64,000 nt of DNA from Cordilura impudica (Eukaryota > Arthropoda > Insecta > Diptera > Scathophagidae). The position numbers were made by a program, and so were the translations under genes. The notes below the pieces were generated by a model. That model did no database searches. It was not told where the DNA came from and saw nothing but the letters and a program-made list of their open reading frames with translations. The stretch covers positions 250,726,358-250,790,357 of the forward strand of contig OY821519.1 of the NCBI GenBank assembly GCA_963682025.1. The letters are read 5' to 3'. Each line of letters begins with the position of its first letter. Positions within the stretch are counted from its first letter, which is position 1. Of this stretch, positions 21,669-33,025 are shown piece after piece.

Positions 21669-23755
21669 ATGCTTCTAAAAGTGGTAATAAAAGATAAAAA
21701 TTTTTATTTTACAATTACAATTACAATTTGTGCATTGGCTAAGTACTGTTACAGAGATCTGGCAGATATTTATTTTCAACGCAATAATGTAGACGATGTA
21801 ATTTTGCACATAGTGAGCAACGACTTCTTTAAGAATTGTAACCTAGAAGACATTGAAATGCACAAAAGAAAAATTACTAATTTTGCATCGAATTTAAAAA
21901 TACGTTACATGGAATGCTCTCATAGCAAGGCAAAGATGTACAAACGTTACCAAGACTGGTTAATAAAGGAACTTATTTTTGAGAGTGCATCTACAACTGC
22001 CAACGAAAGTGGAAAAAGGGTCGACCAGCAAAACCAATTGATGGATGTAGTGAAAGATCTCGAAGGCGCAAGCTGAAGAATATCAATGAAGAAATGTCTC
22101 AAAGAATTATTAAGGATTCATTTTTGCACCAAATTCAACCAACACAAAATAAAAAAAATAATATTGAAATAATTGAAAAAATAGTAGAAGCGAGCCCAAG
22201 GCGCACAAAGAGGATTTTGAAAAGCATTCCTACACCAATTGAAGACAAGAAATTTACGCCCTATTTTTGGATTTGAAATTGACCAAAAATCAATATAAAG
22301 ACATGCGGAAGCGAACCAATGAAAAGAATTGTGGGATTTTTCCAGAGTATCGAGATTTAGTTTCTGCCAAAAAAGAATGCTTACCTTCACAATCTGCTAT
22401 TAGTGTCACTTCAACATCAGCAGAAATAAAATTGCAAGATCTCCTTGAACATACTGCAGAACGATTGCTAAATACGCTTGATACTGATCATTTAAAAAAA
22501 ATTGGTAATGGCAGCATTACTTTAATTTCTAAATGGGGATGTGATGGATCCTCTGGTCAGAAACAATACAAGCAATTTAATGCCGAAAATTCATCAGATG
22601 CTAATTTAGTTATGGTATCTTTCGTTCCATTGCGCTTAACAAAATGGTATAGCGTCTTGAGAGCCGTCAGCTAGTAGAGCAACAGAAATTGATATATGGA
22701 AAAATGAAAAACCTTCTTCAACAAAGTATTGCAGACCAATAAAATTTGCATTCAAAAAGGAAACCAAAGATGTCATAAGTGAAGAAGTTCAAAATATAAA
22801 AGATCAAATTAAGGAACTTCAACCAGTAATATTTAAATTTGATGACCAAGACATAGAAGTACATTTTAAAATGTGTCTCACAATGATTGATGGAAAAGTT
22901 GCAGAAGCTTTAACTGGAACAAAGTCAACGTCAAGCTGCATTATATGCCAAAAGACATCAAGTCAATTAAGCCAACCCCCCACCAGAAGACGATAGTTTT
23001 GAGGAAGCCTACGAATTTGGAATGTCCCCTCTTCATGCTAGAATACGTTTCATGGAGCATATTCTTAAATTGGGTTATGATTGGGAATTTGGTCCGATAG
23101 GCGAAACAGTGAGAAAAAACAAGGAAAATGAAGAAAAAAGAAAGCAAAAAAAAAACAAATTCAACAAAAATATCTACAGCTAGGCCTCGTAATCGACCAA
23201 CAAAAACAAGGGGAAGGAAACACAAATGATGGAAATACTGCAAGGAGATTTTTTTCCGATCCGGAAACTGTAGCATCTATCACAGGTGTAGATCATGAAT
23301 TAATAAGACGATTCAAAATCATATTACAAATTCTAGCATGCAGCAGAAAGATAAATGCAAAAAAATTTGGAGAGCACGCCAATAAAACAGCTATACTTTA
23401 TAATGAAAAATACTCTTGGAGATATATGCCATCCACAGTTCATAAAATGTTGTACCATGGGGAACAAATAATTCAAAACAATATGCTACCAATAGGGGAT
23501 CTATCTGAAGAAGCGCAAGAAAAAAGGAACAAAGACTACAGATTATTTCGCGAGCACAACACAAGGAAAATGTCCAGATGTTGTACTAATGAAGACCTTA
23601 TCACTACTTTGTTGTGCACTTTAGATCCATATATGTCCAACATTCGTCAAAAATGGAAAACTACCTCTATTGAATTAGACGAAGAAGCTAAAGAACTTCT
23701 AGAAGATGAAAATCAAGGCTATTTAGATGAAATTTTTACTAAAATTGGTTGATTT
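21669..23755 (+). pseudogene. Transib transposase, RAG1 core homologue, frameshifted
   Basis: Fragments in consecutive order match Transib transposases. N-terminal: CYRDLADIYFQ ... FASNLKIRYMECSHSKAKMY (21750-21940). Then SQRIIKDSFLHQIQ (22096), GIFPEYRDLVSAKKECLPSQ (22335) and KWGCDGSSGQKQYKQF with the first catalytic Asp at 22543-22545. The second Asp is in MCLTMIDGKV (codon 22889-22891), then a CIICQK zinc-binding pair. LHARIRFMEHIL carries the catalytic Glu at 23055-23057. The C-terminal part is RFFSDPETVASITGVDHELI ... YMPSTVHKMLYHGEQIIQNN ... SNIRQKWK. All three acidic residues of the RAG1/Transib active site remain. The frame changes about six times, several at homopolymers: AAAAAGGG near 22015, C6 near 22975, A9 near 23150. 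It is either a young dead copy or an intact gene with indel errors in the sequence. Confidence 0.9.
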
Positions 23756-24429
23756 AAAGTACTTTTTCATTACACTAACAATAAGTTACACTTTCTTTAT
23801 ATAGTTAAAAAATTTTCTTGATCTAAAAATTTATATATTTTGTAAATTTACAATAAAAATGTTATATTTCATAAATTTACCATAAAAATTGATATAGAAA
23901 TATTTAAAAAGACAATAAAAAAAAATTTAACTAAAGCAAAAACATACGAGTTTTTCATTGAAACTTCTCTATCTTGAACCAATATAAGGTAACTTTTACG
24001 TTCGCTGTTTAATAAATTATATTTTAACTCGGGATCTTTCAAAAAAAAAACAACCTTTGGCCCTAGTGCGCATTAGGACTAAAAAGTTTACGGGGGCCAA
24101 AGTTTGGCATTTTCTGAAAAAATTAACTTAAAAAAATTGTTAAAAAGTATTAGTTGTAAAATTAACTGAAAAAATAAGACATTATATTAAAAAAAACCTT
24201 TTTTTACTTTTAACACTTCAATTTTGTACTAAAATTCAACTACAAATGAAAACGTATTTTTAACCCTCCGTAACTTTTTTGATTTTCGGTCGAGAATTTC
24301 GTTTTATAGCAAAACTTAAAGGCTAAAGTCTCACCTACCAAACAAAAAAACCCGCATATCAAAATTCCAATCCAATCAAAAGTTATAGATTTTTGACCGC
24401 CTTCTCGTCAAATGGTCCACTATGCGTCA

Positions 24430-25920
24430 TTTGATTAGAAGACTTGTATGGACATACATATAGATAGGCGGACGGACGGACGGACGAATCTTTAACTCAA
24501 CTAGCTTCAAAATACATCACTTGAGAATTGAGCAATACTTAAGTATTAAAAATTTGTGTAAAAGACTTATTTTGGTTATAGAATCTTTTGGCAAATTAAA
24601 GTCCTTTAACTTTAACTAAAGCTGATTGACTTAAGCAACATTTTATATAGAACAATATTAAGGTGTGCTACTGCTTTAATAATTTTTATACTCAGCCCCT
24701 TTCAAGCTGCAATATATTTGGAGAGAGTGACAGCACAGTCGTTTAACTGACAATTTGCGTGTCTTAAATTTACTATCATAAAACTGTCGCAAAATCATAA
24801 AAAGCATATTTGTTTTCTACTACAAAGAACATAAAAACAACAACGAAAATAACTTCTTGGCCACTAAGAGGTGTGTTTATGGCAGCTTATTTAAGCTAAA
24901 AACGAAACAAACTGCCAACACAGGCATAATAAAGTAGCCAACAAAATTAAATACTACAAATAATTTTGAAATATAGAGATTTTGGTTCTCATTCCAATTG
25001 GATTGAGGTTATTTTTCACCACAAAAAAGCCATAAAAATACCTAAACATGCAGAAAAAATATATATATTGAGTTTGTTGGAAGGAGAACGAACAAACATT
25101 TTAAGTATCAAAGATTTCAATGACTACATTAGTTAAGTACGAAAAGATATTAAATTTCCTTTGGTAATGGCAACAAATGTTTAGTAGAGAGGTAATTATT
25201 TTTTAAGAGTAAAATCTATAATCGTAATGGTTTTTTAAGGCAGATAATTTGCCAAAAACAAAATATTCCAGATTTAAGCAAAACGGCCTAAGTAACCTAA
25301 CAAAAATCTTTGTTCGCGTGTAGCTTCCCTATTGTTTACATGTGATAAACAGTTTAAATGACTTGGCCATAAATGTGAGTCATTTTCGGAGGGTATCCTT
25401 TTGGCTTTATGATGATTCGACTTGAAGTAAATGGTCATAGTTTTAGCATAAAATAGTTTTAGTACTTAAATCATAAAAATTTGTTGAAATCTTTTTCCGT
25501 GTATAGAAATTTAATGTTAAATTTGCATGTCCTATTTTTTTAACATTTTTCCTTTTTGTTGGTACGAGTAGAAGTCCATTATGATAACAAGTAGTTTGTG
25601 GTTTTCTGCTTATTTTTGTTGTTGTATGTAAAACAGCAGGGTTTCATGTTAAATTACAGTTACATTTATTTTATAAAATTTTTACATGTTTTTTTGTTTG
25701 TTTATATATTTTTTAACAAATTATTGCGGATATTTAAAACGCTGCAGGTGGCATTAAAAATAATACAAAGTAACAAAAACAAACAAAAATTAGTTTTAAG
25801 TGCATGGATAATGAGCAGCGACAACTTACGACATTCAACTTTCCACCAATTTCGTCGAAAAAAATTAATTTTAAAAAAAATATATAAAATTTCAATATAA
25901 CAGAAATAATTCACATTTAC
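24430..25920. other. No gene recognised
   Basis: Apart from the GGACGGACGG patch at 24470-24486 this is A+T-rich spacer. Two opposing open frames at 25598-25914 are low-complexity and overlap each other, and neither looks coding. Confidence 0.4.
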
Positions 25921-25924
25921 GAAA

Positions 25925-27425
25925 ATGAGCTTTTTTAAGAAAAATTATTTTTATAGAAAAGGTACTTTATTTTTTTAAGAAAAGTTACTTTTTTAAGAAT
26001 CGGTACTTTTTGAAGAATTTGTAAAAAAAATGTATGAATTTGTAAAAAAAAATTTATAATAGAAATAATTCACATTAACGAAAATGTACTTTTTTAAGAA
26101 AAATTATTTTTATAGAAAAGGTACTTTACTTTTTTAAGATATGGTACTTTTTTAAGAATCGGTACTTTTTGAAGAAAAGGTACTTTTACAAGAAGGGTAC
26201 TTTTTTAAGAAAATGTACTTCTTTAAGAAAGGGAACTTTTTTAGAAAAGGTACTTTTTAAAGAAAAATTACTTTTTGATGAAGAGGCGATATTTTAATAA
26301 AAGGTAAATTTTTAAGAAAATGCACATTTTTAATAAACTTACCTTTTAATATAAGGTACTTTTTTAAGAAAATGAAGTTTCTTTATAAAGTGTACTTTTT
26401 TAAGAGAAGGTACTTTAAAAGAAAATGTAGTTTTTTGACAAAATTCACTTTTTAAGAAAAGATATGTACGCTTTTAAGAAAAGGTGCTTTTGAAGAAAAA
26501 TTACATTTTTGAGAAAATTTTTTCAAGGAAAAGTACACTTCCAATATAAGATATGTTTTTAAAAAGAATTACTTTAAAAAAGTACTTTTTTAAAAAAGTA
26601 CTTTAAATAATTTTTTCAAGAACAGCTACTATTTGAGAAAATGTACTTGTTTAATAAAAAAGATCTTTGTGATAAAAGGTACATTTATAATAAAAAGTTA
26701 TTTTTTTTTTTTTTTTAAATATATTTGTTTAAGATAATGTACTTTTTTAAGGAAATGTACTTTTTTTAAGAATATGTACTTTTATGATAGAAGTTTTAAT
26801 GTCGGGAGCTTAACTCCAATTGAAAATATAAAACACTATACCTCAGCAAGCAGCACCTCACATCCAATCTTATTAGAATAATACACTGTAGATCTAAGGT
26901 ACTCTTTTTTTATTCCATTTTTTTTTTATTATATCATTGTAATATTTTCTTTAAGACTCAATAAAATTTGAACTTGAATGATAGAAGGTTCCTCTTTAAT
27001 TAAATGTATTTTTTAATACAAGGCACTTTTTTTACAAACTATATTTCTTTGTTGAAAAGTATTTTTTTAACAAATGGTATTTTCAAGCAAGGGTACTTTT
27101 GTAATAAATAAAACGCATCTTTGTAATAAAAGGTACTATTTTAAGAATGGGTGTTTTTTTAATAAAATGTACTTTTAAGAAATTTTACTTGTTTAAGAAA
27201 ATGTACTTTTTTTGAGAAAAGGTACTTTGTAAGGAAACGTACTTTTTTACGACAAGTTTTTAGAAGGAAAAGGAAATTTTTAATATAAGATAATTTTTTA
27301 GGACAAGCAAAAGTACTTTTTTAAGGAAATGAACTTTTTTAGACAATACACTTTTTTAAGAAAATGTAATTTTCTAAGGAAAATTAATTTTTTTGAAAAA
27401 AGTACTTTTTGAAGAAATTGACGTA
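25925..27425. repeat. 18-bp A+T satellite, GGTACTTTTTTAAGAAAA orientation
   Basis: About 1.5 kb of degenerate units. The beginning (25905-26010 and 26055-26165) contains two nearly identical stretches of about 100 bp, including CAGAAATAATTCACATTTAC and TTACTTTTTTAAGA, so local duplication is part of how the array grows. It is interrupted at 26794-26977 by a small retroelement. Confidence 0.85.
26794..26977 (+). mobile_element. Very short 5'-truncated retrotransposon insertion
   Basis: A 184-bp insert of non-satellite sequence is flanked by the perfect 10-bp direct repeat ATGATAGAAG (26784-26793 and 26978-26987). It opens with a frame of about 28 codons (VGSLTPIENIKHYTSASSTS...) ending in TAA at 26880. 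An untranslated tail follows with AATAAA at 26960-26965. This is what a heavily 5'-truncated LINE leaves behind. The family was not recognised. Confidence 0.65.
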
Positions 27426-27427
27426 GA

Positions 27428-27467
27428 TAAATTATAATTGGTCTAGACCGACTCTACGATACCCTAG
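27428..27467 (-). repeat. (GTCC)n dispersed repeat, 3'-end fragment
   Basis: AATTATAATTGGTCTAGACC then GACTCTACGATACCCTA is the 3' hairpin end of the dispersed repeat family in reverse. Only the last 40 bp are present. Confidence 0.6.
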
Positions 27468-27509
27468 TTTACATAACGGAAATAATATGCAATCCGTTAA
27501 TTTATAATA

Positions 27510-28763
27510 AAGGGTGTCCCAACAAGAACGCAATTTTTAAATCTGGCAACATTCGAAGTGTCATTGTTTGACATTTGAACAATTGTAAAAATGGAGCGCT
27601 ACACGAAAAATGGAGCGCTACACGAATGAACAACGCATTCTCATTGTGAAATTGTTTTACCAAAATGGTGAAAGTTTTGCGGCTACAGTTCGCAAATTGC
27701 GATCAATTTGGGGTCACAATAATGCTCCAAAAGAGTCAACTGTAAAGATATTAATGGATAAATTTGCCGAAACTGGGTCTGTTACTGATGTAAAGACAAC
27801 AACGCGCCATCGACCAGGTCGATCGACCGAAAATGTCGCAGCTGTACGTGATGATGTCGCTCAAACTCCATCCACCTCAATTCGACACCGAGCTCAGCAA
27901 ATTGGTGTCTCCAAATCCACTATGCAGCGAATTTTGACGATAGATTTGCATCTTCATGCATACAAAGTTCAATTGACTCAGGAACTGAAGCCAGCTAACC
28001 ATGGACAGCGAAGGGAGTTCGTTAATTGGGTATTGGAGAGACAACATGAAAATGCTGATTTTGCCGCTAAAATCATCTTCAGTGACGAGTCCCATTTCCA
28101 TCTTGATGGCTTCGTCAATAGGCAGAATTGTCGCATTTGGGGTAAGGAAAATCTTCGAGTGATTCACGAGAAGCAAATGCATCCTCAACGTGTTACTGTG
28201 TGGTGTGGTTTTTGGGCTGGAGGAATCATTGGACCTTTTTTTTTATGAAAATGAGGCAGGTCAAGCGCAAACAATCAATGGTGTTCGGTATCGTGAAATG
28301 ATAACCAGTTTTTTCTTGCCTCGAATTGAAGAAATGAATGTGGAGCGCATGTGGTTCCAACAAGACGGCGCCACATGTCATACAGCCAGAGAAACAATTC
28401 AATTGCTGCATCAGTCATTTCCCGGTCGTGTTATTTCGCGTTTTGGAGATCAGAATTGGCCGCCTAGATCGTGCGATTTAACACCATTAGATTTTTTTCT
28501 TTGGGGTTTTTTGAAGTCGATGGTTTAAACGAGGAAATTGGAGGCTGCATTAATGAAATACCGCAGCATTTATGCAAAACGGTCATTGAAAATTTCATTA
28601 AAAGATTGCGTGCATGCCAGCGCGGCGGCCATCTGCACGGTATATTGTTCCATACATAACCTCATTCTGTCGACTTTACGATATAATAAAGTTTCACGAT
28701 TTTTTTTTAAATATCTGTGTTTTATTTAAAATTTAAAAATTGCGTTCTTGTTGGGACACCCTT
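27510..28763 (+). mobile_element. Tc1/mariner-type transposon with intact ends
   Basis: This 1254-bp element starts AAGGGTGTCCCAACAAGAAC (27510) and ends with its exact reverse complement (28763). The inverted repeats are about 33 bp long and continue GCAATTTTTAAAT. They are flanked by TA (27508-27509 and 28764-28765), the target duplication of the Tc1/mariner superfamily. It encodes one transposase with two lesions. The near-perfect ends suggest a fairly recent copy. Confidence 0.93.
27610..28659 (+). pseudogene. Tc1/mariner-type transposase, frameshifted
   Basis: The first 212 codons (27610-28248) carry two N-terminal HTH units (about residues 1-50 and 85-112, DUF4817-type in insects), a GRP-like RHRPGRS linker, and the first catalytic Asp in IIFSDESHFHLDGFVN (Asp159). 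A nine-T run at 28236-28244 shifts the frame by one. The next frame gives YENEAGQAQTINGVRYREM, then FQQDGATCHTA with the second Asp, then NWPPRSCDLTPLDFFLWGF with the third acidic residue, an Asp, 37 positions later. A stop or frame change near 28527 follows, and another frame continues to GGHLHGILFHT (28657). The leader carries a 19-bp tandem duplication, ATGGAGCGCTACACGAAAA (27591 and 27610); the second ATG starts the good frame. It is related to, but distinct from, the copy at 150-1760. Confidence 0.9.
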
Positions 28764-28824
28764 TATATAAAAAATATAAAATATATTTACTCGTATATTG
28801 TCTTTCTTTAGCAAAGAATAGCAA

Positions 28825-28991
28825 TATATGTGACCTTCTCCGAGAAAAGGGACCTAGTGTGAGAAAATTAAGTTTGAGAAAAAAACGAATTTAAAGTTTC
28901 TACACCTTTTTAGGTACCAGAATCCACCGTTTTTGACACAACCCGTTTTTTGACACACTAGGTCTCTTTTCTCGGATAAGGTCACATATAT
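28825..28991. mobile_element. MITE of about 167 bp
   Basis: The ends are imperfect inverted repeats of about 37 bp: TATATGTGACCTTCTCCGAG then AAAAGGGACCTAGTGTG on the left, matched by CACACTAGGTCTCTTTTCTC then GGATAAGGTCACATATATA on the right. The middle is about 85 bp of non-coding sequence. A TA or ATA target duplication is possible but merges with the A+T-rich flank. Confidence 0.75.
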
Positions 28992-29029
28992 AAACTACCA
29001 TTTAAATTAAAAATATTTGGAATTCTTTA

Positions 29030-31555
29030 ACTATATAAACAGTTCATAAAGTGTTGATTTGCACATTGAAGAGGACGTGGTTAACATTACGTAAACAATA
29101 TATAAACGATTTATTTAAATCATAATTTTTAAAAATCTATTATAGACATCAAAAATTTTAAAATTATTAAATATTAATTATTGACATTGTTTACCTATAG
29201 TAAATTAAACGTTAACTGTATTAAAACTCTAAACTTATAGCTTTATGTCAAATCAATAAATAATAGATAATAATTAATAATAAAATAAGTTTTTGCCTTA
29301 TGCAAAGAAATTTTAAACTGTGTAATCTCGGCTTCAAAACAAAATTGTGTCTGTCGGATTTTCAAATACGAAAATATAAAAATTGCATTTAGAAAATTTG
29401 TTACATTATTTACCTAAACCAAACAAAAGTTATAAAGACTGTCCAATTATTGTAACTATACTTTAAAAACATAAATAAGAGATGTTTAAAATTTTTTAGG
29501 TTACGTAAACAATTCAGTGGAATTTCATTTTCAAGTCGAAATATTATTATTAGTGTTAAATATATAAAAAAAATATAATTGCGTTTTTAAGATTTCCCTT
29601 ACAGTGTTGAAAATATAATTGAAAATCTGTAAATTCCAAAATTAAATGACTTAAAGAGGTTTTTATGATAAAATCTGTATATTGACTTTATGTAAACAAT
29701 TTATAACATTGTGTAAACTACATATTTAATATTTTCTAAAAATACAATACTAATTGCTTTAGTTTTATTAAACTTTTTAAAAAATTTTATATTGTCTACC
29801 ATAGGTAAACAATTTCTAGGCATTTACTTTTGTGTTAATTATTAATTTTAAATGACATGGAAAGGTTGTTCTGTGTTATAGTGATTATTTCAAACTATTT
29901 ACATTATGTAAACAATGTGTAAACATTGTGTACGCTGTGTCTTTATATTTCATTAAATAAAATACCATTTAGTTCTATAAAGTTTTAAACATATTTTACA
30001 TTGTCTTCATCAGGTAAAGAATGTGTAAATAAATGTTTTTGTTTCAATTATTAATTTAAAATTACTGTAGAAATATGTTCTAATGAATTCTAAGCTATTT
30101 AAAAATATTTATATATAGCAAAAATGTGTTAACAATGTGTAAACATTGTGCAAATATTGCGTAAAGTATGCGAACAACATTTTATAAAACTACAATACCT
30201 AACGCAGTAGGATTCATTTTCAAATTTTAATTACTTTAAAAAGTTTTTAGTTCAATTCTGCATTATTTAGAATTACTCATATTGACGTTATGTACACAAT
30301 GTGTAAATTAGGTATATAAGGTTTTTTAAATATAATTGCAACTGCAGTAGCTTTCTTAATCCCAGGTAAACAATATGTAAATAAATTTTTTTTATTAATA
30401 TTTTTATGTGACTTGAAAAAAGTTGATATAAAAAAAAAATTATAAAAATTATATATAATAACGTGTAGACAATATATTTTTAAGGAGTTTTTAAATATGA
30501 TACTATTTATAAAAATTCAATCAAGGTTTTAAAAAATTTTACATTGTCTACATCAGGTAAAGAATGTGTAAAAAATTGTTTTTATTTTAGTTATAATTTT
30601 AACTTACTGTTGAATTCTGGATTATTTATATTCAATTACACTATGTAAACATTGTGTACGCTAAAAACCGCATTAGTTGTAATTTCCAATTTTAAATGGC
30701 TTAGAAAACATATTGATTTCTGGATTATTTAAAATTACTCGTATTAACGATTTATTTTTATATAATTACAACCATATTAGTTTTACTAACTACATACCTC
30801 AGGAAAACAATATGTCAATCAATATTTTTTTGTTTTATTTTATTAATTTTTAATGGTTTAAATAAGTTGTTGCAATGGATTCTGAATTATTTAGAGCTAT
30901 TTACAGTATGTAAACAATTCGTAAAAAATGCACTTTAGGTTTTTAAGATTATAATACCATTTGCATTGGTTTTATCTAGTTTATAAAATATTTGACTTTA
31001 TTTACATTATGTATAGAATGTGTAAACAATTGTCTTTATTTTAGTTATTAATTTTAAATTACTTAAATAAGTTTTTACAATGAATTCTGGATTATTTACA
31101 GTTATTTACAGTATGTAAACAATTTATAAACATTGTGTAAACTATGTATTTATGATTTTTTTAATATATGTAATAAAATTTTTTTAGTTCAAACTAGATT
31201 TAAAAATATTTTACATGCTCTACATCAGGCAAAGAATGTGTAAACAATTGTTTTTAATTTAATTGAAATTTTAAATGACATAAAAAAGTTGTTCTAAGAG
31301 TTTTAGAGTATTTAGAATTACTTACAACGTGTAAGTAAGCAATGTATTAACTATATATTAAATTTATTATAAAAATACTATAATAACTACATCGGATTCA
31401 AAAATATTTTACATTGTCTACCTCAGTTAAACAATATGTAAACAATTATTTTTATATTAATTGCCATTTTTAAAAAATGAAAAATATATATATGGAGAAT
31501 TCAGGATTATATAGAATTATTTACATTACTTAAATAATGTAAAAGGGGCTAGATG
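29030..31555. repeat. A+T-rich tandem array, unit about 200-245 bp
   Basis: Recurring anchors include TTTACATTGTCTACATCAGG followed by TAAACAATGTGTAAACAAT (for example near 29800, 30000, 30545, 31215, 31415). Between them lie TGAATTCTGGATTATTTA and ATGTAAACAATGTGTAAACA blocks, and anchor spacing is mostly 180-250 bp. About ten diverged units are visible. The word GTAAACA or close variants occurs several times in each unit. No coding. Confidence 0.8.
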
Positions 31556-32020
31556 TTCTTGAAATCACTATCCCAAAAAAAAATCGTAAATGAAAAAATT
31601 CTTAAATTTGCGAGTTACATGATGTTCTATGATTTCAATAAGAATATTTTTTCTTGTTTTAATTCACATAGAAAAGGCTTTGTGAGATCAAAACAAATGC
31701 CCTTTTTTTCTACTAAATAGGTCTTAAGAGATAAAAAAAACAATTGATATTTAAACTTCAACATGTTTTTTATTGATCCTTGTCATTATTTAAAAAAAAT
31801 TAGATATTGGTTTTATGAAAAAAGAAAAAACGATTTTAAAAACGTCTACATTTTCTGCTGCTTCAAAAAAAATCGTAAGCACTGGTCGATGTTAATAAAA
31901 CACACTTTTAGAAATGAGGTTGTTCTATAACTATAATAAAAACTTTTTATTTGCACAATATATTTTACATTATAATTTTTTCATTTACAACATAGATTCT
32001 TTATGCACTAATTACTACAA
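31556..32020. other. No gene recognised
   Basis: Non-satellite spacer with two similar blocks (AAATCGTAA plus TGATGTTCTATGATTTCAAT near 31580-31640; AAATCGTAAGCACTGG plus GAGGTTGTTCTATAACTATA near 31865-31935). These could be an old inverted or direct duplication. Function unknown. Confidence 0.35.
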
Positions 32021-32021
32021 A

Positions 32022-33025
32022 CTAGCAGATTCCAGCCCTCGAAATTCGAGTGCAAATTCTAGGAAATTTTATTTTTACGTCAAATAAAGACCCAAAAGTT
32101 ATGCTAATCAATTATAGCCAATTCACATATCAACACAAAAAAACAAACTCATTTTTAATTTTATTATTTTTTTTAAAAATAAAAAATCTTCTTTTCGATC
32201 TTTATCATTTTATGATTGAGTTTGAAATTATTCAGGCTCAAGATCAAATGTTTTTACTTTAAATAAAGCAAAATAATTTCAAACTCAATTATTAAAATGA
32301 TAAAGATCGAAAATAAGATTTTTTATTTATATAAAAAATAATAAAATTAAAAATACGGTGGGCACGCCGTTAACGCTAAATGTAAGTTTAGCAAAAACAA
32401 ATTGTTTTTCTTGTTTTTTCAAGACAAAAACAAACATGTATATTGTAGTATGCAATGTGCACTCCTATACAAAACATATTTATTTCAAAGTTGTTATTTC
32501 AAAGTAGTTTGTTATATTGGAAGAGGCTTAAATAGTATAACTTTTGCTTGAATTCTCATTTGGTTGAATTCAGCAAATATATATGAATTTAACTTTTTAC
32601 CAAACAAACTATCTACTGCTTTTGGTTACTGATGAGGGTTGGTGACTCTTCCCGAAACAGCTGTATAACCTGTCATGCAGAATATAGATCAATTTTTTGA
32701 AACAAATGTGCCAATGTTTTTGCTTTATTTAAAGTTAAAACATTTGATCTTGAGCCTGAATAATATCAAACTCAATCATTTTTATTACAAACACATTAAC
32801 ATATTTAATAAACACACACATAGCATTTTATAATTTTATGTATGTGTTAGTAGCAACTTTAAATGCAATTTACTCAAAATAAAGGAAAAAATTTTAAAAT
32901 TTGTAAATCTGCAAAACGGCTAAAAAGAAATACATTTCAAATAATATACATTTGGTTAATATCGGGATAAAACGGTAAAACAAAACACCAGTCGCAAGAT
33001 ATCGCCTAGCCTATTAATATTATAG
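32022..33025 (-). mobile_element. Short Helitron split by a nested foldback insertion
   Basis: CTAGCAGATTCCAGCCCTCG at 32022 is the reversed Helitron 3' end. The matching 5' end, CCTATTAATATTATAG, closes at about 33025. The middle (about 32160-32775) is foreign. It holds an inverted repeat, CTCAAGATCAAATGTTTT (about 32240) against AAAACATTTGATCTTGAG (about 32737). A second one joins 32155-32230 to 32275-32360. The insertion is itself a foldback of about 600 bp with no coding feature. Confidence 0.75.

Larger units (their letters stand above)
20798..24424 (+). mobile_element. Transib DNA transposon (RAG1-related)
   Basis: The element spans 3.6 kb. Its ends are imperfect inverted repeats: left CAAAGTGGATATTTTGAGAA, right (reverse complement) CATAGTGGACCATTTGACGA. 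Both continue GAGAAGGCGG followed by CAAAAATC. Left flank CGTCG (20793-20797) and right flank CGTCA (24425-24429) fit the 5-bp CG-rich target duplications of Transib. The end layout, a CAC(T/A)GTG-like heptamer and a CAAAAATC block about 19-22 bp further in, resembles V(D)J recombination signals, as known for Transib. The transposase inside (21669-23755) is recognisable throughout. Confidence 0.9.

Noticed and set aside
25598..25914. Opposed overlapping frames with hydrophobic segments as membrane proteins
   Set aside because: Low-complexity A+T-rich sequence, no conserved pattern, both strands equally open.
29030..31555. Regularly spaced repeats as a CRISPR array
   Set aside because: Units are long, diverged and without uniform short repeats and unique spacers; the context is eukaryotic.
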